From: Pseudomonadota bacterium
GTDB lineage: Bacteria; Myxococcota_A; UBA796; UBA9615
Direction of reading: 5' to 3'
DNA length: 64,000 nt
Assembly: GCA_024229515.1 (NCBI GenBank)
Contig: JAAESI010000225.1
Coordinates: 1 to 64,000 of the forward strand
Part shown: piece by piece, positions 57,101-64,000 of the stretch
Position numbering within the stretch: the stretch's first letter is position 1
Layout: each line of letters begins with the position of its first letter
Program-made: the position numbers and the translations under genes
The notes under the pieces: model-generated
Told to the model about the DNA's origin: nothing
The model's database searches: none
What the model saw: only the letters and a program-made list of their open reading frames with translations

Positions 57101-57231
57101 AACTTGATGGCGACGCGCCGGACGAACCCCGCGGGGCCCTCCTGGCGGGCGAGGAACACCTCGGCCATGCCCCCGGCGCCGATGCGCTCGAGGAGGAGAT
57201 AGCGCCCGAGTCGTTCGCCCGGACGGGGCAC
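54145..57231 (-). CDS. truncated Ser/Thr kinase - MopE - MYXO-CTERM - FG-GAP - MopE chimera
   Basis: 1028 residues in one frame. Residues 1-148 are a kinase N-lobe and start of C-lobe (IGAGGMAEV, VAIKFVR, RVVHRD) cut right after HRD, with no DFG or APE. Four MopE repeats follow (about 160-340), then a MYXO-CTERM-like tail (Cys345, hydrophobic, PRRKR to 369). Next is a signal-peptide-like segment (WQVGLLAAVALVLQG, about 371-385), an FG-GAP/VCBS propeller (about 400-800), four more MopE repeats and a final MYXO-CTERM-like tail with RRRR. It looks like three genes merged by deletion, or by assembly error, with frame preserved. Kinase activity is not expected. The exported halves would not be exported as one chain unless the internal hydrophobic segment acts. 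Confidence 0.85.
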   Translation of the reverse strand: MPRPGERLGRYLLLERIGAGGMAEVFLARQEGPAGFVRRVAIKFVRPSDDEAEALQSLIDEARVAAQLQHPNIVQIIELDRFEDGFYLVMEFVSGWPLDKLLRLSRTAEEPADLDAIADLGTQLLDGLGYAHGARGEDGAPLRVVHRDKQRVDSDGDGSLEQDDCDDFDPDRSPDQPEICNGLDDDCDGAVPADETDDDGDGRTECDPDSPDCDDADPLRSPDHDEIACNGLDDDCDDVLHPLELDDDADGVTECDGDCDDADPDRVPAEGDEIVCDGIDNDCDGVPDDGFDGDGDGVPGSLNCIDMEIDCDDADPTVHPFAQDGPEPADEDCNGSSDWPGGWTCSATGPAPPASLAFLLLLVLPRRKRHWQVGLLAAVALVLQGQVLVGLDDVPLIAVGEANDQLASPWFGGGMAVGSDGSLYLGTPWRGSQTRGAVTRIDLTDELPLVLTASTEVCGGAFDGRLLGYRVAVGDFNDDGADDLAAGSPGDSEFWDGSGVFFASSSAGAGAECTDRSLLHTTQLLGAALAVGDLDGDGIDDVVAGNPDGYGLVRFFPGGADFFTSEDQPGITSGPAKPKLGLNVALIDIDCDLDLDVMTGDIGSNLTFLVNDGGGWPDGGDILSVDHIETEGPLSTARVKAVGLNDYLGDGCADVLLGLPNAGSARGVVALFPGGSITPGLQLPDAAAVQLHGSVAGDFAGQAVVPVFWTTTDGETRYPDLLIGSPGAESADGTHTPGTVSFLASADIPWDGGEATISDIATWTLQGARSGEQVGWELLPWRDVDGDGRIDVVVSVPGYDQPDRGGSAGFFLIESAPLTDVDGDGTVALLDCDDGDPTRYPGADEQCDGLDNDCDGALPDDELDGDGDGFTACGDGDCDDALAARHPGAEEVCDGLDNDCDGEVPAEESDADEDGVWGCWDCDDADPAVGLGEVEQCDGLDNDCDGAIDNGFDDDRDGFTACAGDCNDHHPGVFPGAEDVPGDGLDNDCDGAEPGEPGWGCSCSAVDGGGPTVVAFLVPLLALLRRRR

Positions 57232-57244
57232 TAGGGGCCTCCGC

Positions 57245-58615
57245 TCAGTCCCAGTGGAACGTCAGATCGGCGCGGGAGAAGAAGGTGAAGTCCGTCTCTC
57301 CGGGAAGGAACAGCCCGCCGACGATGATGTCGCCGCGGAACTTCTTGAACTCGATGCCCACGCCGGTGCTGGCGGCGACGTCCACGGCCACGTCCGAGGG
57401 GGTGATCGTCTGCACGACCTCCGTCTCGAAAGGGTCGTCCGCGTCGCCGGAAGCCTGGCGCGTGGTCGAGATGTCGCGGCCGCCGACCACGGAGCTGCGG
57501 ATGCCGGCGCGAACCAGCAACCACGGCATCGCTCGGTACTCGGCGCCGATGCTGATCTCCGGGAGCGCCATGCTCACGTCGTCGGTCGTGAACTGCTCGA
57601 TGCCGTCCGTGACCGAGATCGTGTCGATGACCTTCAGGTTCTCAACCGACAGCGCCGCCGTGCCATTGACCAGCAGGTCGCCGCCGCGCCACGCCAGGCC
57701 CACGCCGAGCTTGACGTTGTTGGCCGAGGCGTTGCGCTGGGCGTTCTCGGCGTCCGAATCGGGGGCGACGAGGTTGTCGTCGAAGCGGAACACACCAAAG
57801 GCGTGGTCGAAGGTGACGCCGGGGCTCACGACGAAGCCCTGCTCGATGTCGCCGATGTGGAGGCGGGCGCCGGCGCCGAGGCGCATGTCGCGGTCCATCG
57901 ACACGATGCGATCCACCGTCTCGGGCGGGTCGGACGCCTCGTTGAAGCCGGTCTGATCGTTCCACGCGGTGGCGTAGGTGACGCGCACCCAGCCCTCGCC
58001 GCGGAAGCGATCGGCGAGCGAGCCGCCGGACAGGCCGACGGTGCCGCTGATGAGGTGCGTCTGCGCCTTGCTGATGATCTCTTCGACGTTCGTGTCCTGG
58101 TCGGAGTCGTCGACGATGTACTCGCGGGTGGCGCCGCCGGCGTAGTAGAGGTTGAAGCCGAGGCGGAGCTTGCTCCACGGGTTGCCGAACGACAGGAACA
58201 GGTCCGCGGGGAAGCGGAGCGGAGCGCTCACCTCCGCCGGTCCGTCGGGTCCCTCCAGCGGGCCCCCCGGTCCTTCGGGCATGTACGCGCCGAGCACGGG
58301 CAGGAACGCGTTGCCGAAGCCGTAGTTGGCGGGGCTGCGGTTGAGCACGACGCCGAGGGTGACCTCGTCGGTCAGCCCGATGAAGGCGCCGCCGTGGGGG
58401 TCGAAGCCGGTGATGCCGCCGCCCCGGGTGACCCCGAGACTGAAGAAGACGCGGTTGTCGTGGACCGACGCCAATGCGGGGTTCATGAAGAGGTTGCTGG
58501 CGTCCTCAACCAGGAGTTGGCTCCCCCCGAGGGAATCCAGCCGGGCCTCTTGGGCCTGGGCGAGCGTCGGAACGAGGAGCAGCGCAGCGAGAAGAAAACA
58601 GCGTGTTCGAGGCAA
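57245..58615 (-). CDS. outer-membrane beta-barrel protein (FadL/PorV-like)
   Basis: 456 residues with a signal peptide ending LAQAQE. The body is alternating amphipathic strands with aromatic girdles, and the C-terminus ends ADLTFHWD. The pattern (FMNPALASVHDNR near the N-terminus, MPWLLVRAGIRSSVVGG) resembles PorV/FadL-type transport barrels, but no specific family is certain. It is followed 13 bp later on the same strand by the MopE chimera. Confidence 0.85.
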   Translation of the reverse strand: MPRTRCFLLAALLLVPTLAQAQEARLDSLGGSQLLVEDASNLFMNPALASVHDNRVFFSLGVTRGGGITGFDPHGGAFIGLTDEVTLGVVLNRSPANYGFGNAFLPVLGAYMPEGPGGPLEGPDGPAEVSAPLRFPADLFLSFGNPWSKLRLGFNLYYAGGATREYIVDDSDQDTNVEEIISKAQTHLISGTVGLSGGSLADRFRGEGWVRVTYATAWNDQTGFNEASDPPETVDRIVSMDRDMRLGAGARLHIGDIEQGFVVSPGVTFDHAFGVFRFDDNLVAPDSDAENAQRNASANNVKLGVGLAWRGGDLLVNGTAALSVENLKVIDTISVTDGIEQFTTDDVSMALPEISIGAEYRAMPWLLVRAGIRSSVVGGRDISTTRQASGDADDPFETEVVQTITPSDVAVDVAASTGVGIEFKKFRGDIIVGGLFLPGETDFTFFSRADLTFHWD

Positions 58616-58647
58616 GGGGTCCCTCCGCTGCGGAGATTACCCCAGGT

Positions 58648-59109
58648 TCACCGCGACGAAGCGGTTGCTCCCTCGCCCGATTGTTGCCGCATGGCCCGGT
58701 GGAAGCGCGCAACGCGCTCTCGGGTGCCGGCCCATTCGCGCATCAGCGCGTCGACGTCGGGCAGATCGGAGCGGGGCATGTAGTTGTCGATCGCCATCGC
58801 GTGGCCCTCGACATCGCGGAAGACACTGTCGATCGGATCCCGCTTGCCCTCGGGTGAGGAGACGTAGCGCCACAGCTGGGCCATGGAGGTCTTCATCTCC
58901 TCGGCGCCGCTCATCAGCTCGTCGCAGACCTCGCCCTCGCAGGTCCTGACCATCATCGTCAGGAGCGTCATCTCCGCGAGCAGGCCGTCGAGCGCGACGG
59001 ACTCATCTGGATGGGCTTTGTGGGCCCGGGCGCGGTAGTCCGCGGCGGACGCGGAGCTGGCAAACAAGAGCCCGAGGAGGGCTGCCACAACGAGGGAACT
59101 GCGCTTCAT
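58648..59109 (-). CDS. small secreted helical protein of unknown function
   Basis: 153 residues. A signal peptide ends SSASAADY. The mature part is helical with one Cys pair (CEGEVCDEL), which recalls helical-bundle cytochromes but has no CxxCH haem motif. ATG 59109 is chosen because GGGGAG sits about 6 bases upstream; ATG 59148 would extend past it. It precedes the outer-membrane barrel gene on the same strand (32-bp gap). Confidence 0.78.
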   Translation of the reverse strand: MKRSSLVVAALLGLLFASSASAADYRARAHKAHPDESVALDGLLAEMTLLTMMVRTCEGEVCDELMSGAEEMKTSMAQLWRYVSSPEGKRDPIDSVFRDVEGHAMAIDNYMPRSDLPDVDALMREWAGTRERVARFHRAMRQQSGEGATASSR

Positions 59110-59155
59110 GGATCTCCCCATATCGGTTGCAGTGTGATGCTTCTTCAATGGAAAT

Positions 59156-59179
59156 CCAAGGGTCGCCCCGGACCCTGGC
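59156..59179 (-). terminator. possible weak terminator of the MuiA-family gene
   Basis: Read on the minus strand, CCAGGGTC-cggggc-GACCCTTGG forms a hairpin with one bulge and is followed by ATTTCC. The T-run is short. Confidence 0.35.
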
Positions 59180-59182
59180 CGG

Positions 59183-60937
59183 TCAGAACAGCATGTCCAT
59201 CTCGTGCAGTTCGGGGGTGCCGACGGGCGCGGTGACGCTGAACCGGAACTCCACTTCCTGCTCCCCGCCGTCCTGCACGGCGAGCTGCCACTCGAGCATC
59301 CCCGACTCGCCGTCGCCGTCCTGGACCACGTCCAGGGGCTTGACGGTGACGCGGTCGATCTCGCTGACGTGGAGCTGATCCTTCAGCTCCACGAGGGCGT
59401 CGCGGCCGGTGAAGTTGGCCACGCGGATGCGGAAGTGGAACGTGTAGCGGACCGTCTTGCGGGCGGGGCCGATGTACTCCTGCTTGCGAGCGAGCAGCTG
59501 GCGGTCGACGCGGACGCGGTCGTCGGTGCCGAAGGCGAGCTCGAACTCCTCGCCGGGCACGACCGCGCCGATGGTGGAGCTGCCGACGTAGTCGCCATCG
59601 ACGTAGGTGGCGACCGGTCCGGGGAGCAGCGGCACGGTGCCGTCGTAGGCGACGCGGGCCCGGCGGAAGACCTCGGGGACGAGCTTGGGTACCGCCGCCA
59701 ACTCGATCGTGGTGGCGAACGTCTGGGTGCCGACGGGGATGCGCTGGGCGCTGCCGTCGCCGGCGATGGTGCGACGGCCGGGGACCGCGAACACCACCGC
59801 GCCGGAGCCCTGCACCGCCGCTTCCATGCGGCTGTCGAGCAGGCCTCCGGTCGAGGCGGTGGTGGAGCCCTCGTCGGGGGCTTCGGAGTATCCGCGGCCG
59901 GCGTCCAGGCTGGAGCCGACGTCGCCGCCGTACCAGCCGTCGCGACCCAGGTACCAGGGGTTGATCTCGGGCATCGAGCCGGACGAGCTGGGGTTGGCGG
60001 TCGACAGCAACAGGGCCGCGTCGGTCCAGTCCTCCTGGGTGCTCTGGGTGACGACGCCCTGGTACTCGAACTCGATCTGCTCCCCCGTCAGGCGGGCGTT
60101 GTAGGACGGCGTCCAGCCGGCCCCCCAGACCTGGTAGCGGAGGGCAACGTCGACGCTACCGGGGCTGTCCACGGCGAGCTCGACGCGGACCTTCTGTCCG
60201 GTGGCGAGGGGGTTGTCGAGCTTGACCAGGAGCGGCTGCAGTTCCTCGTCCAGTTCGCCGACGCGCTCTTCCTGTTCGCGAAGCTGCCGGGCGATGTCGC
60301 GCTCGGCTTCGCCCACGTAGTCGAGGGTGGAGCGGACCTCCTGGAGGTCGGCGCGGGTCTGGCCGTCGACGGGGCCGGACAGGAGCGTGCCGCGGAGGTA
60401 GGCGCGCTGGGCCAGGAGTGACTCGATGCGGTCGCGGATGCGGCCGAGCTCCTCGGTCTTGACCAGGGCCTCGGCGCGGATCGCTTCGCTCCGGTCGGAC
60501 TCTTCGACCTCGCCGCTGGCGGACAGCAGCTCGACCCCGACGATGCGGGCGGGTCCGTCGCGCAGGCCGGCGTGCAGGGAGTCGGGGGCGAGCACGAAGG
60601 GGAGACCTTCGAAGGTGACGCTCTGGGTGCCGGCCTCGAGGTCGGCGGATAGCTTCCGCGTCACGAGGGCGCGGTCGCGGAAGACGGTCACCTCCTCGAC
60701 GTCGGAGTTGGCCTCCAGCGGGAGGGGGGGCGGCGCGTAGCTGCCGTAGGCGTTGTACTCGACGGCTGCCGGCGACGGTTCGGAGAGGCGGTCCTCGACC
60801 TCGTCGAGGTCGAAGCTCAGCTTCATGCGGCTGTGTGCTTCTTCGGAGAAGTCGGCGCCTCCGGCAAGGGAGGACGTAGGGATGACGAGCAGCGCGCACA
60901 GCGCCGCCATCGCGGGTCGAAGGTCGAATCCAGGCAT
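59183..60937 (-). CDS. mucoidy inhibitor MuiA-family (DUF4139) protein
   Basis: 584 residues. A signal peptide ends near SSLAGGADF. The N-terminal part (about 80-180, EEVTVFRDRALVTRKL) is a DUF4140-like domain. A coiled coil (about 155-240) follows, then the DUF4139 region (WTPSYNARL, YQGVVTQSTQEDWTDAALLLSTA, RVDRQLLARKQEYIG). The family is named for a Streptomyces mucoidy regulator; molecular function is unknown. It is periplasmic or secreted. ATG 60937 has GGAG at 4 bases. The hydrophobic signal begins at Met10, so a start there is possible. Confidence 0.9.
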   Translation of the reverse strand: MPGFDLRPAMAALCALLVIPTSSLAGGADFSEEAHSRMKLSFDLDEVEDRLSEPSPAAVEYNAYGSYAPPPLPLEANSDVEEVTVFRDRALVTRKLSADLEAGTQSVTFEGLPFVLAPDSLHAGLRDGPARIVGVELLSASGEVEESDRSEAIRAEALVKTEELGRIRDRIESLLAQRAYLRGTLLSGPVDGQTRADLQEVRSTLDYVGEAERDIARQLREQEERVGELDEELQPLLVKLDNPLATGQKVRVELAVDSPGSVDVALRYQVWGAGWTPSYNARLTGEQIEFEYQGVVTQSTQEDWTDAALLLSTANPSSSGSMPEINPWYLGRDGWYGGDVGSSLDAGRGYSEAPDEGSTTASTGGLLDSRMEAAVQGSGAVVFAVPGRRTIAGDGSAQRIPVGTQTFATTIELAAVPKLVPEVFRRARVAYDGTVPLLPGPVATYVDGDYVGSSTIGAVVPGEEFELAFGTDDRVRVDRQLLARKQEYIGPARKTVRYTFHFRIRVANFTGRDALVELKDQLHVSEIDRVTVKPLDVVQDGDGESGMLEWQLAVQDGGEQEVEFRFSVTAPVGTPELHEMDMLF

Positions 60938-61009
60938 AGGGCTCCAGCCGGGGGCGCACGGGTACCACGCGGTCGGACAGCGAATGTTCCCGGGGGTTCC
61001 CCGAACGGG

Positions 61010-61144
61010 TTAGCTGGCGGAGTCGTCGTCGTCCGCGGCGTCGTCATCGTTCGCCGGCGTGTCGTCGTCGTCGCCGTGCAGCCAGGGTGGGTAGCAGCCC
61101 GCCAGGAGCAGGACGAGCACGAGCAGGGAACAGCGGGCGAGCAC
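61010..61144 (-). CDS. 44-residue Asp-rich lipoprotein
   Basis: GTG 61144 encodes a signal ending VLLLAGC, then YPPWLHG and three Asp blocks (DDDDTPAN, DDDAADDDDSAS) to TAA at 61010. The DDDDSA ending matches the tag in other lipoproteins here. It is too short for a domain, so it may be a free surface tag or a relict. Confidence 0.65.
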   Translation of the reverse strand: MLARCSLLVLVLLLAGCYPPWLHGDDDDTPANDDDAADDDDSAS

Positions 61145-61181
61145 GAACCCAGGGTACTGAAGACTTGGCTACGATCACTAC

Positions 61182-61865
61182 GTGCGGGGACCCTGGATGG
61201 CAGCGCTGATCGTCGTCGGCTGCCTGACCTGCGGGGCCGCGGCGGCCCAGACCGAGGGGCCGACCCCGCAGGAGCTGGTGCACCAGGCGCTCGAGTTGAT
61301 CGACGCGGACAAGGCCGCCGAAGCGCTGGGGCTGCTGGACCAGGCCGTAGCCGACGCACGACCGTTCCACCAGGCGCTCTACCACCGCGCCCGCTGCCTC
61401 TGGATTCTCGGGGACGGTGATGCCGCGCTGGCCGATCTGGACGCCTACGAGGCCGGCCAGATCACCGACGCCGAGCGCATCCGGTCCCAGTCGCTGCGAG
61501 CAGAGATCGACGCCGCCCGCGCCCCCCCGCCGCCCGAAGAGGCACCCCCTCGGACCACCCGCCGCTCGATCCCCCCGGGGCTGGGCTTCGGGTTGACCTT
61601 CGGCGGCGGCCTCGCCACGGGGGCCGGAGGAGCGCTCGCGATGTACGGCATCGGTGAGGGGGACGCTGGCAACGACACGATGGACTGGGAGCGGTGGAAC
61701 GCGGGCCGCACCCCCTACGGCATCGGCATGGGCGTGATCGCCGGAGGAGCCGCCTCCATCGCCACCGGCATCGTGCTCGGCACCATCTCGCGACCGCCTC
61801 CCGCCGCGGTGGCCGTGGTGCCGACCGATGGCGGGGCCTACGCGACCTTCGCGCTGCCCTGGTGA
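61182..61865 (+). CDS. secreted TPR-like protein with C-terminal hydrophobic segments
   Basis: 227 residues from GTG 61182, with a signal peptide ending GAAAAQTEG. TPR-like helices follow (LVHQALELIDADKAAEALGLLDQAV, ARCLWILGDGDAALADLDAYE). A Pro-rich linker leads to two glycine-rich hydrophobic segments (about 125-150 and 175-200) and a tail. It may be attached to the inner or outer membrane. No family is recognised. It is divergent from the 44-residue lipoprotein across 37 bp. Confidence 0.78.
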   Translation: MRGPWMAALIVVGCLTCGAAAAQTEGPTPQELVHQALELIDADKAAEALGLLDQAVADARPFHQALYHRARCLWILGDGDAALADLDAYEAGQITDAERIRSQSLRAEIDAARAPPPPEEAPPRTTRRSIPPGLGFGLTFGGGLATGAGGALAMYGIGEGDAGNDTMDWERWNAGRTPYGIGMGVIAGGAASIATGIVLGTISRPPPAAVAVVPTDGGAYATFALPW

Positions 61866-61916
61866 TGAGCGACGGCGCGGATCCTACCGGTCTGCTCCCT
61901 GCGGTAGCCTCCAGGG

Positions 61917-64000
61917 GTGCGAACGCGGGCATGGATGGCAGCAGCGGTGGGCGTGATGGTGTTGCTGCCGACGGCAGCGGTCCTCGCCAAGAAGGCCGCC
62001 GGCCCCGCGTTCGTCGGCACCCAGGTGCGCACCCAGGACCCCGTCACGATGGAGCGCGGGCTGAGCCGCGCCGAGCTCTCAGTGCTCCGAACGATGCGAA
62101 GCCGCGAGGCGCTGTGGCTGTTCGTCGCCCCGTCGCGGGCGGAGTGGGACAAGGACGTCGCCGAGGGGCTGTCCGAAGCGCTCGCCAAGTCGCCCGCGTT
62201 GTTCCGCACGTGGGCCTCGTTCCTGCCGCCCACCATCGGCCGCGCCGGCCCCGACATCGCCGGCGGGTTGCTCCACGTGGAACTGCCCGACAGCCGGGGG
62301 CGGGGGCTCCTCGGCGTCTACATGCCCCCGCTGATCAACGACGGTCGGCGCGGCACCGCGCTGCTGAACAGCCCCGAGCCCAACCGCGGCCGCTTCGTCT
62401 CCGGCGTGGACGTGGGACGCGCCTCCGATGGGGCCGACCGCATGCTCCGGGGCCTGTTCCTCCCTTCGTGGCCCGGTGGCCTGGGCCGCACCGGTCTGGC
62501 CCAGGTCCCGCTCCGCCCCCTCCCGGATGGGGGCGAGGGCTCCCTGACGCTGTACCGCGGCGACGTGGGGGAGGAGCACGGCGAAGCGTTGTGGGACCTG
62601 GCGGGCTCCCGACAGATCCCCCTGGAGCCGATGGAGACCTTTCCTCGGAAGCTGGCCGGGATCGGCGACCTGCTCCGCAGCATTCGCCTCGATCGCTCGA
62701 CCGTCGTCGCCGACGAGGGCACCGCGGTGACGTACGCGCTCGCGGCGAAGCACTGGACCGTGGAGGAGCGGCCGGTTCGGCACCCCACCCGCTACGCGGC
62801 GATGTCGGCCCCCATCGCCGTCGACCTGGACGGCACCGAGCACGCCGCCGCCCTGGGCGTGGTCGCCTTCTACACCCCGTTGCTGATGCGGGCGGACGAG
62901 GCTGCGGCGTGGCTGAACGTGGACGGCCGCGAGTTCGCCCTCGCTGTGCACCGCGGTGAGCTCCCGTTCTTCCGCGACGGCGGCGAACTGTGGTTCCTCC
63001 GAGGTTGGCTGCAGCGCTGGAAGGCCGGCGAGGCGATGGAGGTGGGGCGCAAGCCGATGACCCCGGAGCAGGCCGCCGACCAGGCGAGGGCGTGGTCCAA
63101 AGGCAAGCTTCGCGGCATCGACCGCGCCGCCGAGGGACCCCTCCCGCAACGGTTCGTGCCCATCCCCGAATCCGAGCAAGCCGAGCTCGTGGACGAGCGG
63201 CTGACCGTTCGCGCGGTGGTCGACCGGGAGGATCTGACCGCCTGGCTCAAGCGGTTCGAGCCGACCCTGAAGCCCGGGGATCGGGAGCCCGCCTGGACGC
63301 TGACCGAGGTCGATGACGCCGCGGAGCTGCCGGTGACGTTCTCCCTGGAGCAGGCGAGCGAGCCTGAGCGGGCGGCGGCCTCCTCCACGTCGGCCTCCGG
63401 CGGCTGGACCGCCCGCGGCTCGACCGGAACCGCGGGCGCGGCGACCGCGACGTTCGAGGACGACGAGGCCGCGGGGGTCACGGCGGCGGCCTTCGACGGC
63501 GACCTGTCGCTGGCGATCCTCGACCTGTACGCGGCCGACGGGATCTGCCGGATCGGCACCGAGATCGACGCCGCGCTCTCGTTCGACGTCGGCGGCGTTC
63601 CCGAGGGGCGTTCCGCCAAGCTCAAGGTCGAGTGGGACCTCGTTCAGGACGGCCGCTGGATCAAGACCAGCAGCTTCGACGTCGAGCGTGGCGCCGGCAG
63701 CCACGAGGTCGAGTTCACCGTCGCCTGTCCCAAGGAAGAGGGCGCCGCGGAGCTGTCCCTGGCGCTGCTCCCAGCGGGCAAGGAAGGCCAGATGTTGGAG
63801 ACGGCGCTCCCGCTCGAGGTGCGTCCTCCCGGCGGTCGCAGCTGGCCCGCGCTCCGCATGCCCGAGGCGAAGACCTGCCTCGGACCGGCTGCCGCCGAGG
63901 GGACAGCCGACGACGAGGGCTTCTCCATGGGGGGCTCTCAGGGGCTGACCGGCGCGCAGATCTCCTCGTCGGCCCGGGCGTTCCAACGCCAGACGCTCCG
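61917..64000 (+). CDS. large secreted protein of unknown function (3' partial)
   Basis: The frame is open from GTG 61917 to the right edge (694 codons visible). A signal peptide (WMAAAVGVMVLLPTAAVLA) is followed by a long region without recognised domains. LSRAELSVLRTMRSREALWLFV and PPTIGRAGPDIAGGLLHVE are distinctive. Later beta-rich segments (about 480-640; LSFDVGGVPEG, AELSLALLPAGKE) may be Ig-like. The end, and perhaps a catalytic or AgmX-type C-terminal domain, lies outside the window. Confidence 0.75.
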   Translation, partial: MRTRAWMAAAVGVMVLLPTAAVLAKKAAGPAFVGTQVRTQDPVTMERGLSRAELSVLRTMRSREALWLFVAPSRAEWDKDVAEGLSEALAKSPALFRTWASFLPPTIGRAGPDIAGGLLHVELPDSRGRGLLGVYMPPLINDGRRGTALLNSPEPNRGRFVSGVDVGRASDGADRMLRGLFLPSWPGGLGRTGLAQVPLRPLPDGGEGSLTLYRGDVGEEHGEALWDLAGSRQIPLEPMETFPRKLAGIGDLLRSIRLDRSTVVADEGTAVTYALAAKHWTVEERPVRHPTRYAAMSAPIAVDLDGTEHAAALGVVAFYTPLLMRADEAAAWLNVDGREFALAVHRGELPFFRDGGELWFLRGWLQRWKAGEAMEVGRKPMTPEQAADQARAWSKGKLRGIDRAAEGPLPQRFVPIPESEQAELVDERLTVRAVVDREDLTAWLKRFEPTLKPGDREPAWTLTEVDDAAELPVTFSLEQASEPERAAASSTSASGGWTARGSTGTAGAATATFEDDEAAGVTAAAFDGDLSLAILDLYAADGICRIGTEIDAALSFDVGGVPEGRSAKLKVEWDLVQDGRWIKTSSFDVERGAGSHEVEFTVACPKEEGAAELSLALLPAGKEGQMLETALPLEVRPPGGRSWPALRMPEAKTCLGPAAAEGTADDEGFSMGGSQGLTGAQISSSARAFQRQTL

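Overview
The window is dense, GC-rich bacterial DNA with about 50 genes on both strands. No RNA genes, insertion sequences or CRISPR arrays were seen. The content points to a Myxococcota-like (former Deltaproteobacteria) organism, probably a metagenome or environmental genome. The clues are MopE-type Asp/Cys repeat proteins with MYXO-CTERM-like tails, five serine/threonine-kinase loci (three with ATPase or TPR modules or a C-terminal membrane anchor), a PP2C phosphatase, an AgmX-like C-terminal domain, and many small lipoproteins with poly-Asp stretches. This assignment is inference from gene content, not from a marker gene.

Layout. 1-13 kb (+): a MopE-repeat surface protein cut by the left edge, a methyltransferase, an ABC-2 exporter pair, a kinase-ATPase-TPR signalling gene carrying three lesions, a membrane-anchored kinase and a GH31 glycosidase lipoprotein. 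Most of these overlap by a few bases, so they look like one operon. 13-18 kb: a histidine-kinase-like sensor lacking its histidine (-), a frameshifted small lipoprotein (+), a divergent kinase-ATPase and a CPBP protease (-). 18.3-21.6 kb (+): a compact sulfur-carrier cysteine operon of cysteine synthase, JAMM peptidase, ubiquitin-like sulfur carrier and MoeZ-like activating/rhodanese enzyme. 21.7-30.4 kb (-): a zinc-ribbon peptide, a lipoprotein, a TPR/TonB receptor, a kinase, a radical-SAM enzyme and a membrane protein. 30.4-35.4 kb: a PP2C phosphatase, a cysteine-less redoxin, a sigma-54 activator and, divergently, a subtilisin-like lipoprotein with a candidate sigma-54 promoter. 35.5-47 kb: a run of lipoproteins, including an exported PPDK/PEP-synthase-like protein, then a kinase-fold phosphotransferase and a GGDEF-EAL protein. 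47-54 kb: a TPR membrane protein, a methyltransferase, an Fe(2+)-trafficking protein, a frameshifted nucleotide cyclase, a HAD hydrolase, an MFS antiporter and a small duplicated protein. 54-61 kb (-): a kinase/MopE/FG-GAP chimera, an outer-membrane barrel, a small secreted protein, a MuiA-family protein and a 44-residue lipoprotein. 61-64 kb (+): a TPR protein and a large secreted protein cut by the right edge.

Functional themes are phospho-signalling (Ser/Thr kinases, PP2C, c-di-GMP, a cyclase, a sigma-54 activator) coupled to an elaborate lipoprotein and surface-protein repertoire. The most striking observations are the kinase that breaks off right after HRD and runs in frame into MopE repeats, slippage-type lesions in three genes whose repair restores exact frames, a sulfur-carrier operon whose carrier ends Gly-Gly-Arg next to a JAMM peptidase, an exported PPDK-like lipoprotein, and the sigma-54 promoter/activator pair. 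No stretch longer than 300 bases lacks a gene. The largest gaps are 33504-33692 and 35364-35546, both described below.
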